Shown piece by piece: positions 35,262-43,373 of a DNA stretch of 64,000 bases. The position numbers were made by a program, and so were the translations under genes. Source of the DNA: Nocardioides sp. WS12. GTDB lineage: Bacteria > Actinomycetota > Actinomycetes > Propionibacteriales > Nocardioidaceae. The stretch spans positions 868,001 to 932,000 of the forward strand of contig NZ_CP053928.1 in the NCBI RefSeq assembly GCF_014108865.1. Reading direction: 5' to 3'. Under the pieces are notes generated by a model. The model was given only the letters and a program-made list of their open reading frames with translations. It was not told where the DNA came from and did no database searches. Positions within the stretch are counted from its first letter, which is position 1, and every line of letters begins with the position of its first letter.

Positions 35262-36329
35262 ATGACTCGGCCCTCGACCGGGAATGCGCCCGCCCCCGTG
35301 AACACGATCACGTTCAACAACGGGGAAGAGACAGTCGCCTGCGAACCCGGTGAAACCATCCTTCTCGCCGGACTGCGCAACGGCCTTCGCCTGCCGTATG
35401 AGTGTGCAAGCGGCGGCTGTGGAGCGTGCAAAGTCCGCCTGGTCGAGGGCCGAATCCAATCCCGGTGGCCTGACGCCACAGGGATAACAGAACGTGACCG
35501 TCGGCGCGGTGACCGGATCCTGATGTGCCAATCAACCCCCGACAGCGCAGTCGATGTGCGCGTTCATTGGCAAGGGGACCCTGGGGAGGACCCGGGAAAC
35601 GAGCCCGCGCCGACGCGTCACCCTGCAGTGCTGACACGACGCGACATGCTCACCGCAGATACCGCTCTGTTTGAGTTCAGTCTCGACGGTCCGATGGAAT
35701 ATCTATCTGGGCAGTTCGTACAGATCGAGTTTCCGGACGACAGTCGACGCGCCTACTCAATGTCGCGACCGTTCAGAAGCGAAGCCGCGAACATCGTCGA
35801 ACTGCTGGTGCGCGCCAAACCAGGCGGTACCGGTTCGGCCTGGTTGTTCGACAAACTCAGCATCGGCGACGACCTCACAGTCGAAGGCCCCTACGGACGC
35901 GCCTATGTGCGACCGGACTCGACCCGCAAGGTTGTGTGTTTGGCCGGTGGCACAGGAACTGCACCAGTGCTGTCGATCGCAACGTCCGTAGTCGAACAGC
36001 GCGGGGGAGAACACGTCGTGATCTACGTCGGCGCTCGCGCCGCCGAGGACCTGGTTCTCGCCGAACGCTTTGCCGAACTTCGCGAGGCTGGAGCCCGAGT
36101 CGTAGCCGCCGTTGATGCCGGCGCGCCGGGATGGCGGATGGAACATCCCGAATGGGGAGAGATCCGCGTCGGCACTGCCTTGGATCACCTTGCTGAAGAT
36201 CACCCCGATCTGAGTCAAAGTGACCTCTACCTCGGTGGGCCGACGCCGATGATCGACGCAGCCCTGCGCCGCCTTGTACGTGAGGGAACCGCATCCGCAG
36301 ACCGAGTCTTTCTCGACCGCTTCAACTGA
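35262..36329 (+). CDS. isoF: IsoF, NAD(P)H:ferredoxin reductase component
   Basis: A 355-residue flavoprotein with an N-terminal plant-type [2Fe-2S] domain (Cys48, Cys53, Cys56 and Cys89). The FAD-binding motif is RAYSMSRPF and the NAD-binding domain begins at VCLAGGTGTAPVLSIA. It supplies electrons to IsoC. No strong ribosome-binding site is visible; it starts 9 bp after isoE, so coupling is likely. Confidence 0.93.
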   Translation: MTRPSTGNAPAPVNTITFNNGEETVACEPGETILLAGLRNGLRLPYECASGGCGACKVRLVEGRIQSRWPDATGITERDRRRGDRILMCQSTPDSAVDVRVHWQGDPGEDPGNEPAPTRHPAVLTRRDMLTADTALFEFSLDGPMEYLSGQFVQIEFPDDSRRAYSMSRPFRSEAANIVELLVRAKPGGTGSAWLFDKLSIGDDLTVEGPYGRAYVRPDSTRKVVCLAGGTGTAPVLSIATSVVEQRGGEHVVIYVGARAAEDLVLAERFAELREAGARVVAAVDAGAPGWRMEHPEWGEIRVGTALDHLAEDHPDLSQSDLYLGGPTPMIDAALRRLVREGTASADRVFLDRFN

Positions 36330-36419
36330 CCGACAAGTCGTCAAAGGCAGCAACCAGTACCGCCGCAAGGCCCGTTACGAGACCATCGAACTTCCAGGGA
36401 TCAGAGCAAGGGGACCGTC

Positions 36420-37775
36420 ATGACCGTCACCACCATCGCCACCACTGGCAACTCCGCCGAACTCCTCGACGTGCTTGGGGAGCGTTTCGGGCGCAATCAC
36501 ATTGCCGGGCGGTGGCAGTTCCCTGCGGCACCGTACGAGTTTGAGATCCGTAATCCTGCAGACAGCACCATCGTCGCCGTGGTGCCACTCTCATCACGCT
36601 TTGATGTTGCTGACGCCGTCGAAGCTGCCCGCGCATCACTGAGCGGCTGGGCAGACCGTGGTGCACGAGTTCGGGCAGTCCGACGGCTGCTCGACGAGCT
36701 TGCGGTCCACGACACTGATCTCGCTGCGCTTCAAGCTGCCGAAAGCGGGCTTGACCTGTCGGACTCGCTGACTGCTGTCCGTGTCACTCTAAGCGAAGCC
36801 CGCGCCATGTTGCGATGCGAGGCCGTCTCGCATTTGCCCCAGGCGGGCGGCGTATCGGGTCACATCCTCTCGTGGGGGCTTCCCTTCAATGAGGTCATCA
36901 CTAGCGTGATCCCTGCGTTGTTGGCTGGCGACGCAGTGGTCATCAAGCCGTCGTTGCGTGCTCCGCTTTCGGCTGCGGCGTTCGCTCACTTCGCCTCCAT
37001 CGCAGGGTTCGAACCTGGTGTCGTGAATGTCGTGCAGGGAACCGGTGGTGACGTCGGCGCCGAACTGATCAGCCGCGCAGACCTTTCTGGCCTTCATGTC
37101 CGCGCCAGCGAACGAGTCATCAAGCAGGCACACCGAGCGCGCACGAACGTCCCTCTCCACAGCCTTCGTGCCGGCGGAAACACGATCATCGTCGGTCCTG
37201 GCGCCGAACATTGCCTGGAGCAGGTCGCCGACGCGGCGGTTCAGATGGTTCGCCTCAACAACGCGGGCGGGCCACACGCGTTGGGAACACTTGCCGTCCA
37301 CGCAACGCTGCGAGATTCGCTGGTAGCAGCGCTTGTCGAGAAGCTCCGTGCGATCGTTCCAGCGCCTCTTCCGACCGAAGGACTGCGTCTCCAAGCAATG
37401 CGAAACCTGACTGCCCAGGTTGACGCAGGTGCCCACATCGAGACCGGTGGAACAGACCTTCCTGACGACATCCAGCACAGGATGGCTTGGCGAATGCTTC
37501 CGACGCTGCTCGGCCTAGGGCCGGCCGATTCGGCAGCCCACCGTGTTCACTCTGCGCTCGACCCGTTCGGCCCTACCCTCGGCGTCCTCACCTTCACTGA
37601 AGAGTCCGAACTTGAAGGCGCGTTCGCTGCGGCTCGATACGCCGACGGAGTCGCGCGCCTCGTGGGCTTCGAGAAGCAGCCTCAGCTCCCGCATGGCCTG
37701 ATCGTTGGTGGCCCCAACCCAGACGCCTTCGACTCGGCGGCACGTCTCGCACCCACATGGCTTGGCCCGCAGTGA
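36420..37775 (+). CDS. Aldehyde-dehydrogenase-fold protein lacking the catalytic residues
   Basis: A 451-residue member of the aldehyde dehydrogenase superfamily by fold: the Rossmann segment is AGDAVVIKPSLRAPLSAAAF and the core continues to the C-terminus. All three chemical residues are changed. The Asn of the WNxP motif is Gly (SWGLPF). The Glu is Arg250 (LRAGGN against LELGGN). The nucleophile Cys is His286 (NAGGPHA against NCGQVCA). The frame is intact, so this looks like a maintained non-catalytic protein and not a decayed gene. Role unknown; it may be structural, sensory or perform other chemistry. AGGGGA precedes the ATG. Confidence 0.85.
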   Translation: MTVTTIATTGNSAELLDVLGERFGRNHIAGRWQFPAAPYEFEIRNPADSTIVAVVPLSSRFDVADAVEAARASLSGWADRGARVRAVRRLLDELAVHDTDLAALQAAESGLDLSDSLTAVRVTLSEARAMLRCEAVSHLPQAGGVSGHILSWGLPFNEVITSVIPALLAGDAVVIKPSLRAPLSAAAFAHFASIAGFEPGVVNVVQGTGGDVGAELISRADLSGLHVRASERVIKQAHRARTNVPLHSLRAGGNTIIVGPGAEHCLEQVADAAVQMVRLNNAGGPHALGTLAVHATLRDSLVAALVEKLRAIVPAPLPTEGLRLQAMRNLTAQVDAGAHIETGGTDLPDDIQHRMAWRMLPTLLGLGPADSAAHRVHSALDPFGPTLGVLTFTEESELEGAFAAARYADGVARLVGFEKQPQLPHGLIVGGPNPDAFDSAARLAPTWLGPQ

Positions 37776-37831
37776 GTCACCACCCAACGCCACCAACCCG
37801 CGAAGGCGGCGCATCGTCAGACCAGCTGACG

Positions 37832-38863
37832 ATGCTGTTCGTGATCGACGCAATCGACACACTGCTGCCCGCTCACGACACGAGCGTCGCGCTGATGGAG
37901 ACAGCCCAGTTGCGCGGGCATCGAGTGCTGATCACCACCGCAGAACAACTGGGATACGACCACGGCGCAGTAACGGCACCGTGCACGGACGTAGTGCTTC
38001 GCCCAGCCGTGCGCCACGAAGGCAGTTGGATCACCGACCCGGACTGGTACGCACTCGGACCCACCACCGAGGTCGTCCTCAACGAGGTCGACGTCGTCTT
38101 CATGCGGACCGACCCGCCGGTCGACGACGCCTATCTGCGAGCGACCTTCCTCCTCGACCTCGTCGATCCGAACCGGACGTTGATCCTCAACTCCCCGCGC
38201 GGCCTACGGGACGCCAACGAGAAGTTGTTTGTCCTCCAAACCCCCAGCGCTCTCGGAACAGACAGCCAGGTCGCGTTGACCCCTCCAACACTCGTGACCA
38301 GCAACCGGACCAAAATCAGAGAGACCGTGCTCCAGTGGGGGCGTGCCGTCCTCAAGCCGACCGACGGAATGGCTGGACGCGGCGTCATGGTGCTCGATCC
38401 GACGGATCCGAACCTAGGCACCCTCCTCGACTCCGCGACCAACCGGGGAAACACCCAGGTCGTCATCCAAAAGTGGATCGAAGACGTCGAGGCCGAAGGC
38501 GACCGACGACTCATCGTCCTCGGTGGCGTTCCCATCGGATCTGTACGCCGAAGGGCAGTCGAAGGCGACTTCCGCTGCAACATGGCAGCTGGCGGTGCCC
38601 CCGAAGCAGACGTTGTGACCGACCGCGACCGAGAAGTGTGCGCCCGGCTCGCCCCGATGCTGTGGTCGCGAGGCCTCCACCTCGTCGGACTCGACCTCAT
38701 CGGCCCCTACGTCACCGAAATCAACGTCACCAGCCCGACCGGCATCCGCGAGATCGACGTCGTCGGCAACGTTCAGGCCGCCCACGAAGTGATCGTGTGG
38801 TCTGAGACGCAGTGCCCCCGCCGCGCAGGGGCACCCACCAACACAGGAGGAAGTTCCCAGTGA
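37832..38863 (+). CDS. gshB: Glutathione synthetase
   Basis: An ATP-grasp ligase that adds glycine to gamma-glutamylcysteine. The N-terminal FVIDAIDTLLPAHDTSVALM matches the GshB start (the family has MDPIESI..DTT). The ATP-grasp core contains VLKPTDGMAGRGVMVLD, and the metal site is VGLDLIGPYVTEINVTSPTG. The first residue is uncertain. The ATG at 37,832 fits the family start. In-frame GTG 37,772 (overlapping the previous stop) or ATG 37,757 would add 20-25 residues. It completes glutathione synthesis with gshA. Confidence 0.9.
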   Translation: MLFVIDAIDTLLPAHDTSVALMETAQLRGHRVLITTAEQLGYDHGAVTAPCTDVVLRPAVRHEGSWITDPDWYALGPTTEVVLNEVDVVFMRTDPPVDDAYLRATFLLDLVDPNRTLILNSPRGLRDANEKLFVLQTPSALGTDSQVALTPPTLVTSNRTKIRETVLQWGRAVLKPTDGMAGRGVMVLDPTDPNLGTLLDSATNRGNTQVVIQKWIEDVEAEGDRRLIVLGGVPIGSVRRRAVEGDFRCNMAAGGAPEADVVTDRDREVCARLAPMLWSRGLHLVGLDLIGPYVTEINVTSPTGIREIDVVGNVQAAHEVIVWSETQCPRRAGAPTNTGGSSQ

Positions 38864-40272
38864 CTACCCGACGGGTCGTCGTTGTCGGCGCCGACGCTGC
38901 AGGAATGAGCGCAGCCCATCAGGCGATCCGCGCGAACCGCGCTCGCGGCGAGGAAATCGAGGTCGTCGCCCTTGAGATGACCCAAGACACCTCGTACTCA
39001 GCATGCGGCCTGCCCTACTGGGTTGCCGGCGATGTTGACGATGCCGACGAACTGGTGGCCCGATCACCTGAACGCCATCGTGAACTGGGGATCGATCTCC
39101 GACTGGGAGCCACCGCTACGGAGCTCGATGTCAAGGATCGCAAACTGACCTACCGGACAAGTGCCGGTGACACGATCCGGATCGGTTACGACGACCTCGT
39201 CATCGCCACAGGGGCAGCACCTGTCATCCCCGACTGGGCACGCACAACCGAAGGGGCCATGGTCCCCGGGGTGCGTCCCCTCAAGGACATGACCGATGGA
39301 CACGCTTGGCTCCGGACCCTCAACCCAACAACCTCCCAGGCTCCAGCCGCCAGCCCGTCCCCACGCCGCGGGATCGTTGTCGGTGGAGGGTACGTCGGAG
39401 TGGAGATGGCCGAGGCCATGCACCGGCGCGGATGGGAAACGACCCTCATCACACGTACTCGCGTCATGAGCAACCTTGACCCAGACATGAGCGCGCGACT
39501 TGAAACAGTCATTGAAAGCGCAGGCGTCACCGTCATCGGCGACACCCAAGTGAGTGAACTTCGGACCCATCCCGACGGCTCCGTGGCCGCAGCGGTCACT
39601 GACGACGGAACGGTGTACCCCGCCGATGCGATCGTCGTCGCGATGGGGGTTCGTCCGGCCACAGGGTTCGCCTCACTCGCAGGCCTTCCCGTTGGCAAGA
39701 CAGGGGGTCTCCTTGCAGACGAATCCGGTCGGGTCGCGCCGGGAGTCTGGGCAGCAGGTGACTGTTGCGAGGTCAAGCACCGCGTGACCGGCAAATGGAC
39801 GTTCGCTCCGCTCGGCACCCACGCGAACAAACAAGGGAAAACGATCGGCGAGAACCTCGCCGGCGGCGAAGCCCGGTTCCAGGGAGTCCTCGGGACCGCT
39901 ATTACCAGATTCGTTGCAGGCGACCATCACGTCGAAGTCGCGAGAACCGGGCTGAGCACAGCCGAGGCAGAAGAGGCTGGCTTCACCGTGGCCTCACTGG
40001 TCACCGAAGGACGTACCGCCAGCGGATACATGCCCGAAGCCAGCCCGATCGCAGTGAAGGTCATCGCCGACGCGTACAGCCGACGACTCATGGGCATGCA
40101 GATCATCGGCGGACGAGCAGCTGGAAAGCGGATCGACACCGCGGCAGCCTCCCTTTGGGCCGGCCTCAGCGTCGACGACCTGGCAAGCATGGACCTGGCC
40201 TATGCCCCGCCGTTTGCCACAGTGTGGGAAGTCGTCCAGTTGGCCGCGCGACGTCTTGCCGATCGAATGTGA
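38860..40272 (+). CDS. CoA-disulfide-reductase-like FAD/NAD(P) flavoprotein
   Basis: A 470-residue flavoprotein. The N-terminal FAD site is VVVVGADAAGMSAAH, and a single active-site Cys49 lies in SYSACGLPYW, the signature of coenzyme A disulfide reductase and NADH oxidase relatives. It lacks the CxxxxC of glutathione reductase. The second dinucleotide site is GIVVGGGYVGVEMAEA and the FAD site 2 is GVWAAGDCCEV. In isoprene loci a CoA-DSR-type gene is known, perhaps reducing a mixed CoA-glutathione disulfide after thiol removal. The GTG start (GGAGG at 9 bp) overlaps the gshB stop. It is the last gene of the operon. Confidence 0.88.
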   Translation: MTTRRVVVVGADAAGMSAAHQAIRANRARGEEIEVVALEMTQDTSYSACGLPYWVAGDVDDADELVARSPERHRELGIDLRLGATATELDVKDRKLTYRTSAGDTIRIGYDDLVIATGAAPVIPDWARTTEGAMVPGVRPLKDMTDGHAWLRTLNPTTSQAPAASPSPRRGIVVGGGYVGVEMAEAMHRRGWETTLITRTRVMSNLDPDMSARLETVIESAGVTVIGDTQVSELRTHPDGSVAAAVTDDGTVYPADAIVVAMGVRPATGFASLAGLPVGKTGGLLADESGRVAPGVWAAGDCCEVKHRVTGKWTFAPLGTHANKQGKTIGENLAGGEARFQGVLGTAITRFVAGDHHVEVARTGLSTAEAEEAGFTVASLVTEGRTASGYMPEASPIAVKVIADAYSRRLMGMQIIGGRAAGKRIDTAAASLWAGLSVDDLASMDLAYAPPFATVWEVVQLAARRLADRM

Positions 40273-40359
40273 TGACGCACTGATCGGGCCCGCCAGGCAC
40301 TCCCAACGTCACGCCTATTCGCGTTGTAGGTGAGACCAACCGCTCCGCTCTGATCGCCG

Positions 40360-40409
40360 TGGGCGTGACGATCTCGACCCTTCCTAGGGCGTCTGGATCG
40401 TCACGCCCA
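40360..40409 (+). terminator. Hairpin terminator at the end of the iso operon
   Basis: A perfect 14-bp stem TGGGCGTGACGATC (40,360-40,373) pairs with 40,396-40,409 across a 22-nt loop, followed by a short T run. It lies 88 bp after the last gene. Two similar stretches of about 30 bp (from 40,309 and 40,398, each CGTCACGCC...GGTGAGAC) form a diverged direct repeat here. Confidence 0.65.
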
Positions 40410-40465
40410 TTTGGTGTTGGTGAGACAAATCCCGAAGCGCCAAATGAACTGAGAAATATCCTTCA

Positions 40466-40501
40466 AAGTAGTTGACGTCTAAGAAAGCGTGTATCTAAAG
40501 T
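40466..40501 (+). promoter_or_regulatory. Promoter of the SCP2/membrane-protein operon, shared with isoG
   Basis: The 19-bp string AAGTAGTTGACGTCTAAGA (40,466-40,484) is identical to that before isoG. TTGACG (40,472-40,477) and TAAAGT (40,496-40,501, 18-bp spacer) form a good promoter 58 bp before the first gene. Only the left half (CTAA) of the island palindrome is kept, so repression may be weaker. Confidence 0.65.
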
Positions 40502-40559
40502 GTCGTATGACGAGCATCACAACATGGGGTGGTGCTCGACCCGTTCAAGGAGATCCTTC

Positions 40560-40967
40560 ATGGCTGTTCCGTTCTTCTCGCAGGCCTGGTGCGACCAGGC
40601 CATGGCCGCATGCAACGCCAGCGACGCGATGTACAAGGGGTTCAAGGACCCCGCGACGTTCACCAACCGGATGGCCTTTGGCGTTGCCGGTCGCGACGAC
40701 CTCGTCACGCACCTCGAATGGAAGGAAGCCAAGATCGTCCACTGGTCCCCGGCCGAGTTCCCGGAGAGCGACCTCTGGCTGATCATCAACGGTGAGATCC
40801 CGACCTGGCAGAAGTCGGCCTCGGGTCAGGTCGAGGGCGGCAAGCTCCTCATGGCCGGCAAGGTGAAGTTCGCCAAGGGCCCGATGTCGGCCGCCATCGA
40901 AAACGCTGCGGCCTTCAACGCCTTCCTTCTCTCCTGGGGTCAGGTCGACACCAACTGGGACGTCTGA
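40560..40967 (+). CDS. SCP2-like sterol/lipid-carrier domain protein
   Basis: A 135-residue protein that resembles SCP2-fold proteins binding hydrophobic ligands. The strands KEAKIVHWSPAEFPESDLWL, then IINGEIPTWQK, and the C-terminal GGKLLMAGKVKFAKGPMSAA helix region fit the fold. The closing AAFNAFLLSWGQVDTNWDV is compatible with the family's C-terminus. No export signal is seen, so it is cytoplasmic. It heads the second island operon behind an isoG-type promoter, with AAGGAGA before the ATG. A role in carrying isoprene-derived or other lipid molecules is an inference. Confidence 0.65.
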   Translation: MAVPFFSQAWCDQAMAACNASDAMYKGFKDPATFTNRMAFGVAGRDDLVTHLEWKEAKIVHWSPAEFPESDLWLIINGEIPTWQKSASGQVEGGKLLMAGKVKFAKGPMSAAIENAAAFNAFLLSWGQVDTNWDV

Positions 40968-41089
40968 CCTACCAACGTCTGCCCGTGGGGCCGGCCCCTT
41001 CGGCCCCACGGCGCAACCGCGCAACTTGCCCCGCCGCAGTTCACCAAGCCCCATCTCGCTCCCTCCCGACACGACAACGAGGCGTAACC

Positions 41090-41539
41090 GTGCCAACGAC
41101 GACCACGAGCAACTACCCGGTCTCCCTGTATGACGGCGACGACGCCAACGGCGTCGCAAACATCGTCGCGATGCTCATCCAGCAGAACCTGGAGAACTAT
41201 CCAGCCCGTGTGAAGACCGCACGACGGATGCCGCGCCCCGTCACCATCTACAGCACCGACACCGACAGTGCCTGCACGATCGTGTTCGGCACCGACGAAG
41301 CCGTCGTCTTCAACGACGTCGTCGGCAAGCCCAACGTCACTGTCATCGCCACCGTCGACCAGATCCTCGACGTCTCCCAACTGGAGATGAAGGCAGGCGG
41401 CCTGCTGCCCGTCGGCTTCTTCACCAAGCGAGGCATGAAGGTGCTTGGCAACATCCTGACCCACAAGCTGGTCGTCAAGGGCCTCCTCACCCACACCCTC
41501 AGCTCGCTGCGCACCATCTCACTGGTCTCGGTCGTCTGA
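41090..41539 (+). CDS. Second SCP2-like protein
   Basis: A 149-residue protein from a GTG with only a weak ribosome site; longer starts are possible. The middle strands (PVTIYSTDTDSACTIVFGTD, then VTVIATVDQILDV) and the C-terminal VLGNILTHKLVVKGLLTHTL are like SCP2 proteins, in which the last helix covers the ligand cavity. It ends 1 bp before the first of five membrane proteins, which suggests coupled translation and a joint function. Confidence 0.6.
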   Translation: MPTTTTSNYPVSLYDGDDANGVANIVAMLIQQNLENYPARVKTARRMPRPVTIYSTDTDSACTIVFGTDEAVVFNDVVGKPNVTVIATVDQILDVSQLEMKAGGLLPVGFFTKRGMKVLGNILTHKLVVKGLLTHTLSSLRTISLVSVV

Positions 41540-41540
41540 C

Positions 41541-42113
41541 ATGGCCGCACACCTCAGTTCCTTCGGGCCTCCACGGCCCACAAGCGGCACCCAGGTAGGT
41601 CGCTGGTTGATCATCGCCGCACTGGTGCCCGTGGCCCTGCTGTACCTACTGCCCAGGATCACCGGCCTGGTCGCCACCCCCTACCGGTTGGACCAAGCGG
41701 TCGTACACGCCGACGCCTACAACCCGGGCCTTCACCAAGTCGTCGAGCACGAGAAGGTCACCCTCGCCGCCTTCGACGCCTTGGATCAGGTGAAAACGGC
41801 TCTCGCGAACGTTCGCGAGACCGACGCCCAAGTCGCTCGCGAACTTGAACGCCTGATCGGTCAGATCACCGCCAACCTGCAAGGAACCCTGAACACCGCC
41901 CACGGAAACGTCGGCGGCATGTTGACCTCCTTGAACCAGCTCACAGCCCACCTCAACGCGCTGCACGGACCAGTCAACGGGGCCTCCGCAGCGGTGAAAG
42001 CCGACCGCGATTCCTTGGCCCGCATCCTGGCCGAAGCCCGCGCGACCGCCGCAGAAGTGAAGCGGGCCCGGATTTCAGCTGAGACCTCCGCCTCGAACGT
42101 CTCAGGAGAGTGA
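41541..42113 (+). CDS. Single-span protein with outer helical domain, number 1 of 5
   Basis: A 190-residue protein. A membrane span at residues 21-38 (WLIIAALVPVALLYLLP) follows a short cytoplasmic N-terminus. The outer part of about 150 residues is almost all helical with heptad-like spacing (ALDQVKTALANVRETDAQVA, then LERLIGQITANLQGTLNTAH). It has no recognisable catalytic motif and no MCE domain. It begins 1 bp after the second SCP2-like gene and ends 7 bp before the next. I do not recognise the family. Confidence 0.7.
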   Translation: MAAHLSSFGPPRPTSGTQVGRWLIIAALVPVALLYLLPRITGLVATPYRLDQAVVHADAYNPGLHQVVEHEKVTLAAFDALDQVKTALANVRETDAQVARELERLIGQITANLQGTLNTAHGNVGGMLTSLNQLTAHLNALHGPVNGASAAVKADRDSLARILAEARATAAEVKRARISAETSASNVSGE

Positions 42114-42120
42114 CAAACCA

Positions 42121-42654
42121 ATGATCTTCTTCGGACGCCGCGGCGGACCCGCTCGGACCGTACTCGCGATCATCGGCGTCGGTGTACTCGGACTGCTGAG
42201 CTTCGTGGTCTTCAACCTGAACACCCGACTCGACAATCAACAGAAGGCCAACGAGGCGACCCTCGTTGCCTCCAACGACATCGTCGACGTGAACGACCTA
42301 CTCACCATGCGCCTTGAAGAACTGGTGGCACTGACCAAGACAGCCCAGAAGGCATTAGGCGAGACCTCCGCGCTCGGCCCCCTCCTGGTCAGTCTCCGTG
42401 AGGCCATTGGCCCTGCGGCAACGACAGTCGAAGCAGCCACAGGTGGCGCCGAACTGAGCACCAAGAAGCTCGACACCATGCACGAGATCCTCTCGGCCAT
42501 CAAGAAGAAGATCCTGCCCCTCGTCGAGTCGGCAGACGCGTTCGGCGGCCAAGGCGGCGACCTCCTCGTCATCGTCAAGGACCTCGTCAAGGACCTCGAA
42601 AGTGCCGTCGCGGCGGCAGTCAAGATCAACCAGTCCCTGCCGCTCCCGGACTGA
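42121..42654 (+). CDS. Single-span protein with outer helical domain, number 2 of 5
   Basis: A 177-residue protein with a membrane span at about 12-32 (TVLAIIGVGVLGLLSFVVFN) and a helical outer part. That part includes MRLEELVALTKTAQKALGET, then a central SLREAIGPAATTVEAATGG, and ends in LPLPD. The layout of span, helical region and Pro-rich end is shared with its neighbours although the sequences differ. It resembles the C-terminal helical part of Mce proteins without the MCE domain. Function unknown. Confidence 0.7.
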   Translation: MIFFGRRGGPARTVLAIIGVGVLGLLSFVVFNLNTRLDNQQKANEATLVASNDIVDVNDLLTMRLEELVALTKTAQKALGETSALGPLLVSLREAIGPAATTVEAATGGAELSTKKLDTMHEILSAIKKKILPLVESADAFGGQGGDLLVIVKDLVKDLESAVAAAVKINQSLPLPD

Positions 42655-42680
42655 GCGACCCGAAGGCCAGGAGCCGACAA

Positions 42681-43373
42681 ATGCACACTCGAACTGACAT
42701 ACCCGCCACAGCCTTTCCCCGCAGAGGCCGATCGTTGACCCACCGCGACGACATCTCCTTCAGCGACCTCCCGAGTCGCGGGAACAGCGGATCGACCAAC
42801 CGTCGCTACGACGTTCCACACAAGTACCTGGCGGGCTCAACAGGATGGGCCGTAGCCACCGAATGGCTGGGCCGCTTGGCGGCCACCGTCGCAATCGTCC
42901 TGATGATCATGGTCTTCCACACGATCCACAAGGGACTCGTCGTCCAGGACAGCGCCGACAAGATCGTCACCGACTTCCACACAGCCAACGACTTCTTCGC
43001 TGACCGTGCGGACATGAACGCTCCCAAAAAGGTCCGCAAGCAACTCCAGGCCCTGCAACGCGTCCTCGCCCAACTCGACGACGCCGCTGCGCTAGACGTG
43101 CGCGAACTCTCTGCCGTGCTGCCCATCGTCGATCGCCTCCTCAAGGCCGGCGAGGGAGACGTCCGCATCGCCAAGCAACTCAAGGAGATCGCGACCATCC
43201 TCGGTGGATCCGCAGGCGAACTCCGCGCCATCGCTACCAAGGCTGATGCCACGGTGTCTGGCGTCGACCGGCAACTCTCTGAAGCGCTGCGGCAGGTCGA
43301 ACTCCTCAACTCTCAGCTCGAGCGCACCACCCGAAAGCTCGCCATCCTCCCCGCAACCGGAGACAACAAATGA
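42681..43373 (+). CDS. Single-span protein with outer helical domain, number 3 of 5
   Basis: A 230-residue protein. The longer N-terminus (about 65 residues, polar and Arg-rich) should be cytoplasmic. One span at 67-84 (LAATVAIVLMIMVFHTIH) precedes a long helical region (KKVRKQLQALQRVLAQLDDA, later IAKQLKEIATILGGSAGELR and LSEALRQVELLNSQLERTT), with strong coiled-coil character. Its stop overlaps the next start by 4 bp. Unknown function. Confidence 0.7.
   Translation: MHTRTDIPATAFPRRGRSLTHRDDISFSDLPSRGNSGSTNRRYDVPHKYLAGSTGWAVATEWLGRLAATVAIVLMIMVFHTIHKGLVVQDSADKIVTDFHTANDFFADRADMNAPKKVRKQLQALQRVLAQLDDAAALDVRELSAVLPIVDRLLKAGEGDVRIAKQLKEIATILGGSAGELRAIATKADATVSGVDRQLSEALRQVELLNSQLERTTRKLAILPATGDNK

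Noticed and set aside
31703..36329. Toluene or propane monooxygenase instead of isoprene monooxygenase
   Set aside because: The subunit set and diiron ligands fit the wider family, but the linked isoG-J, gshA and gshB genes point to isoprene. IsoA phylogeny would settle it.
37705..38805. 366-codon plus-strand frame overlapping gshB
   Set aside because: Arg/Pro-rich shadow of gshB in another frame; no start signal and no family features.
38860..40272. Glutathione reductase
   Set aside because: The redox-active CxxxxC pair is absent; a single Cys in SYSACGLPYW indicates the CoA-disulfide-reductase group.
40300..40440. CRISPR-like or tandem repeat array
   Set aside because: Only two diverged copies of about 30 bp plus a hairpin; no regular spacers. 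More likely a duplicated terminator region. No CRISPR array is visible anywhere in the window.
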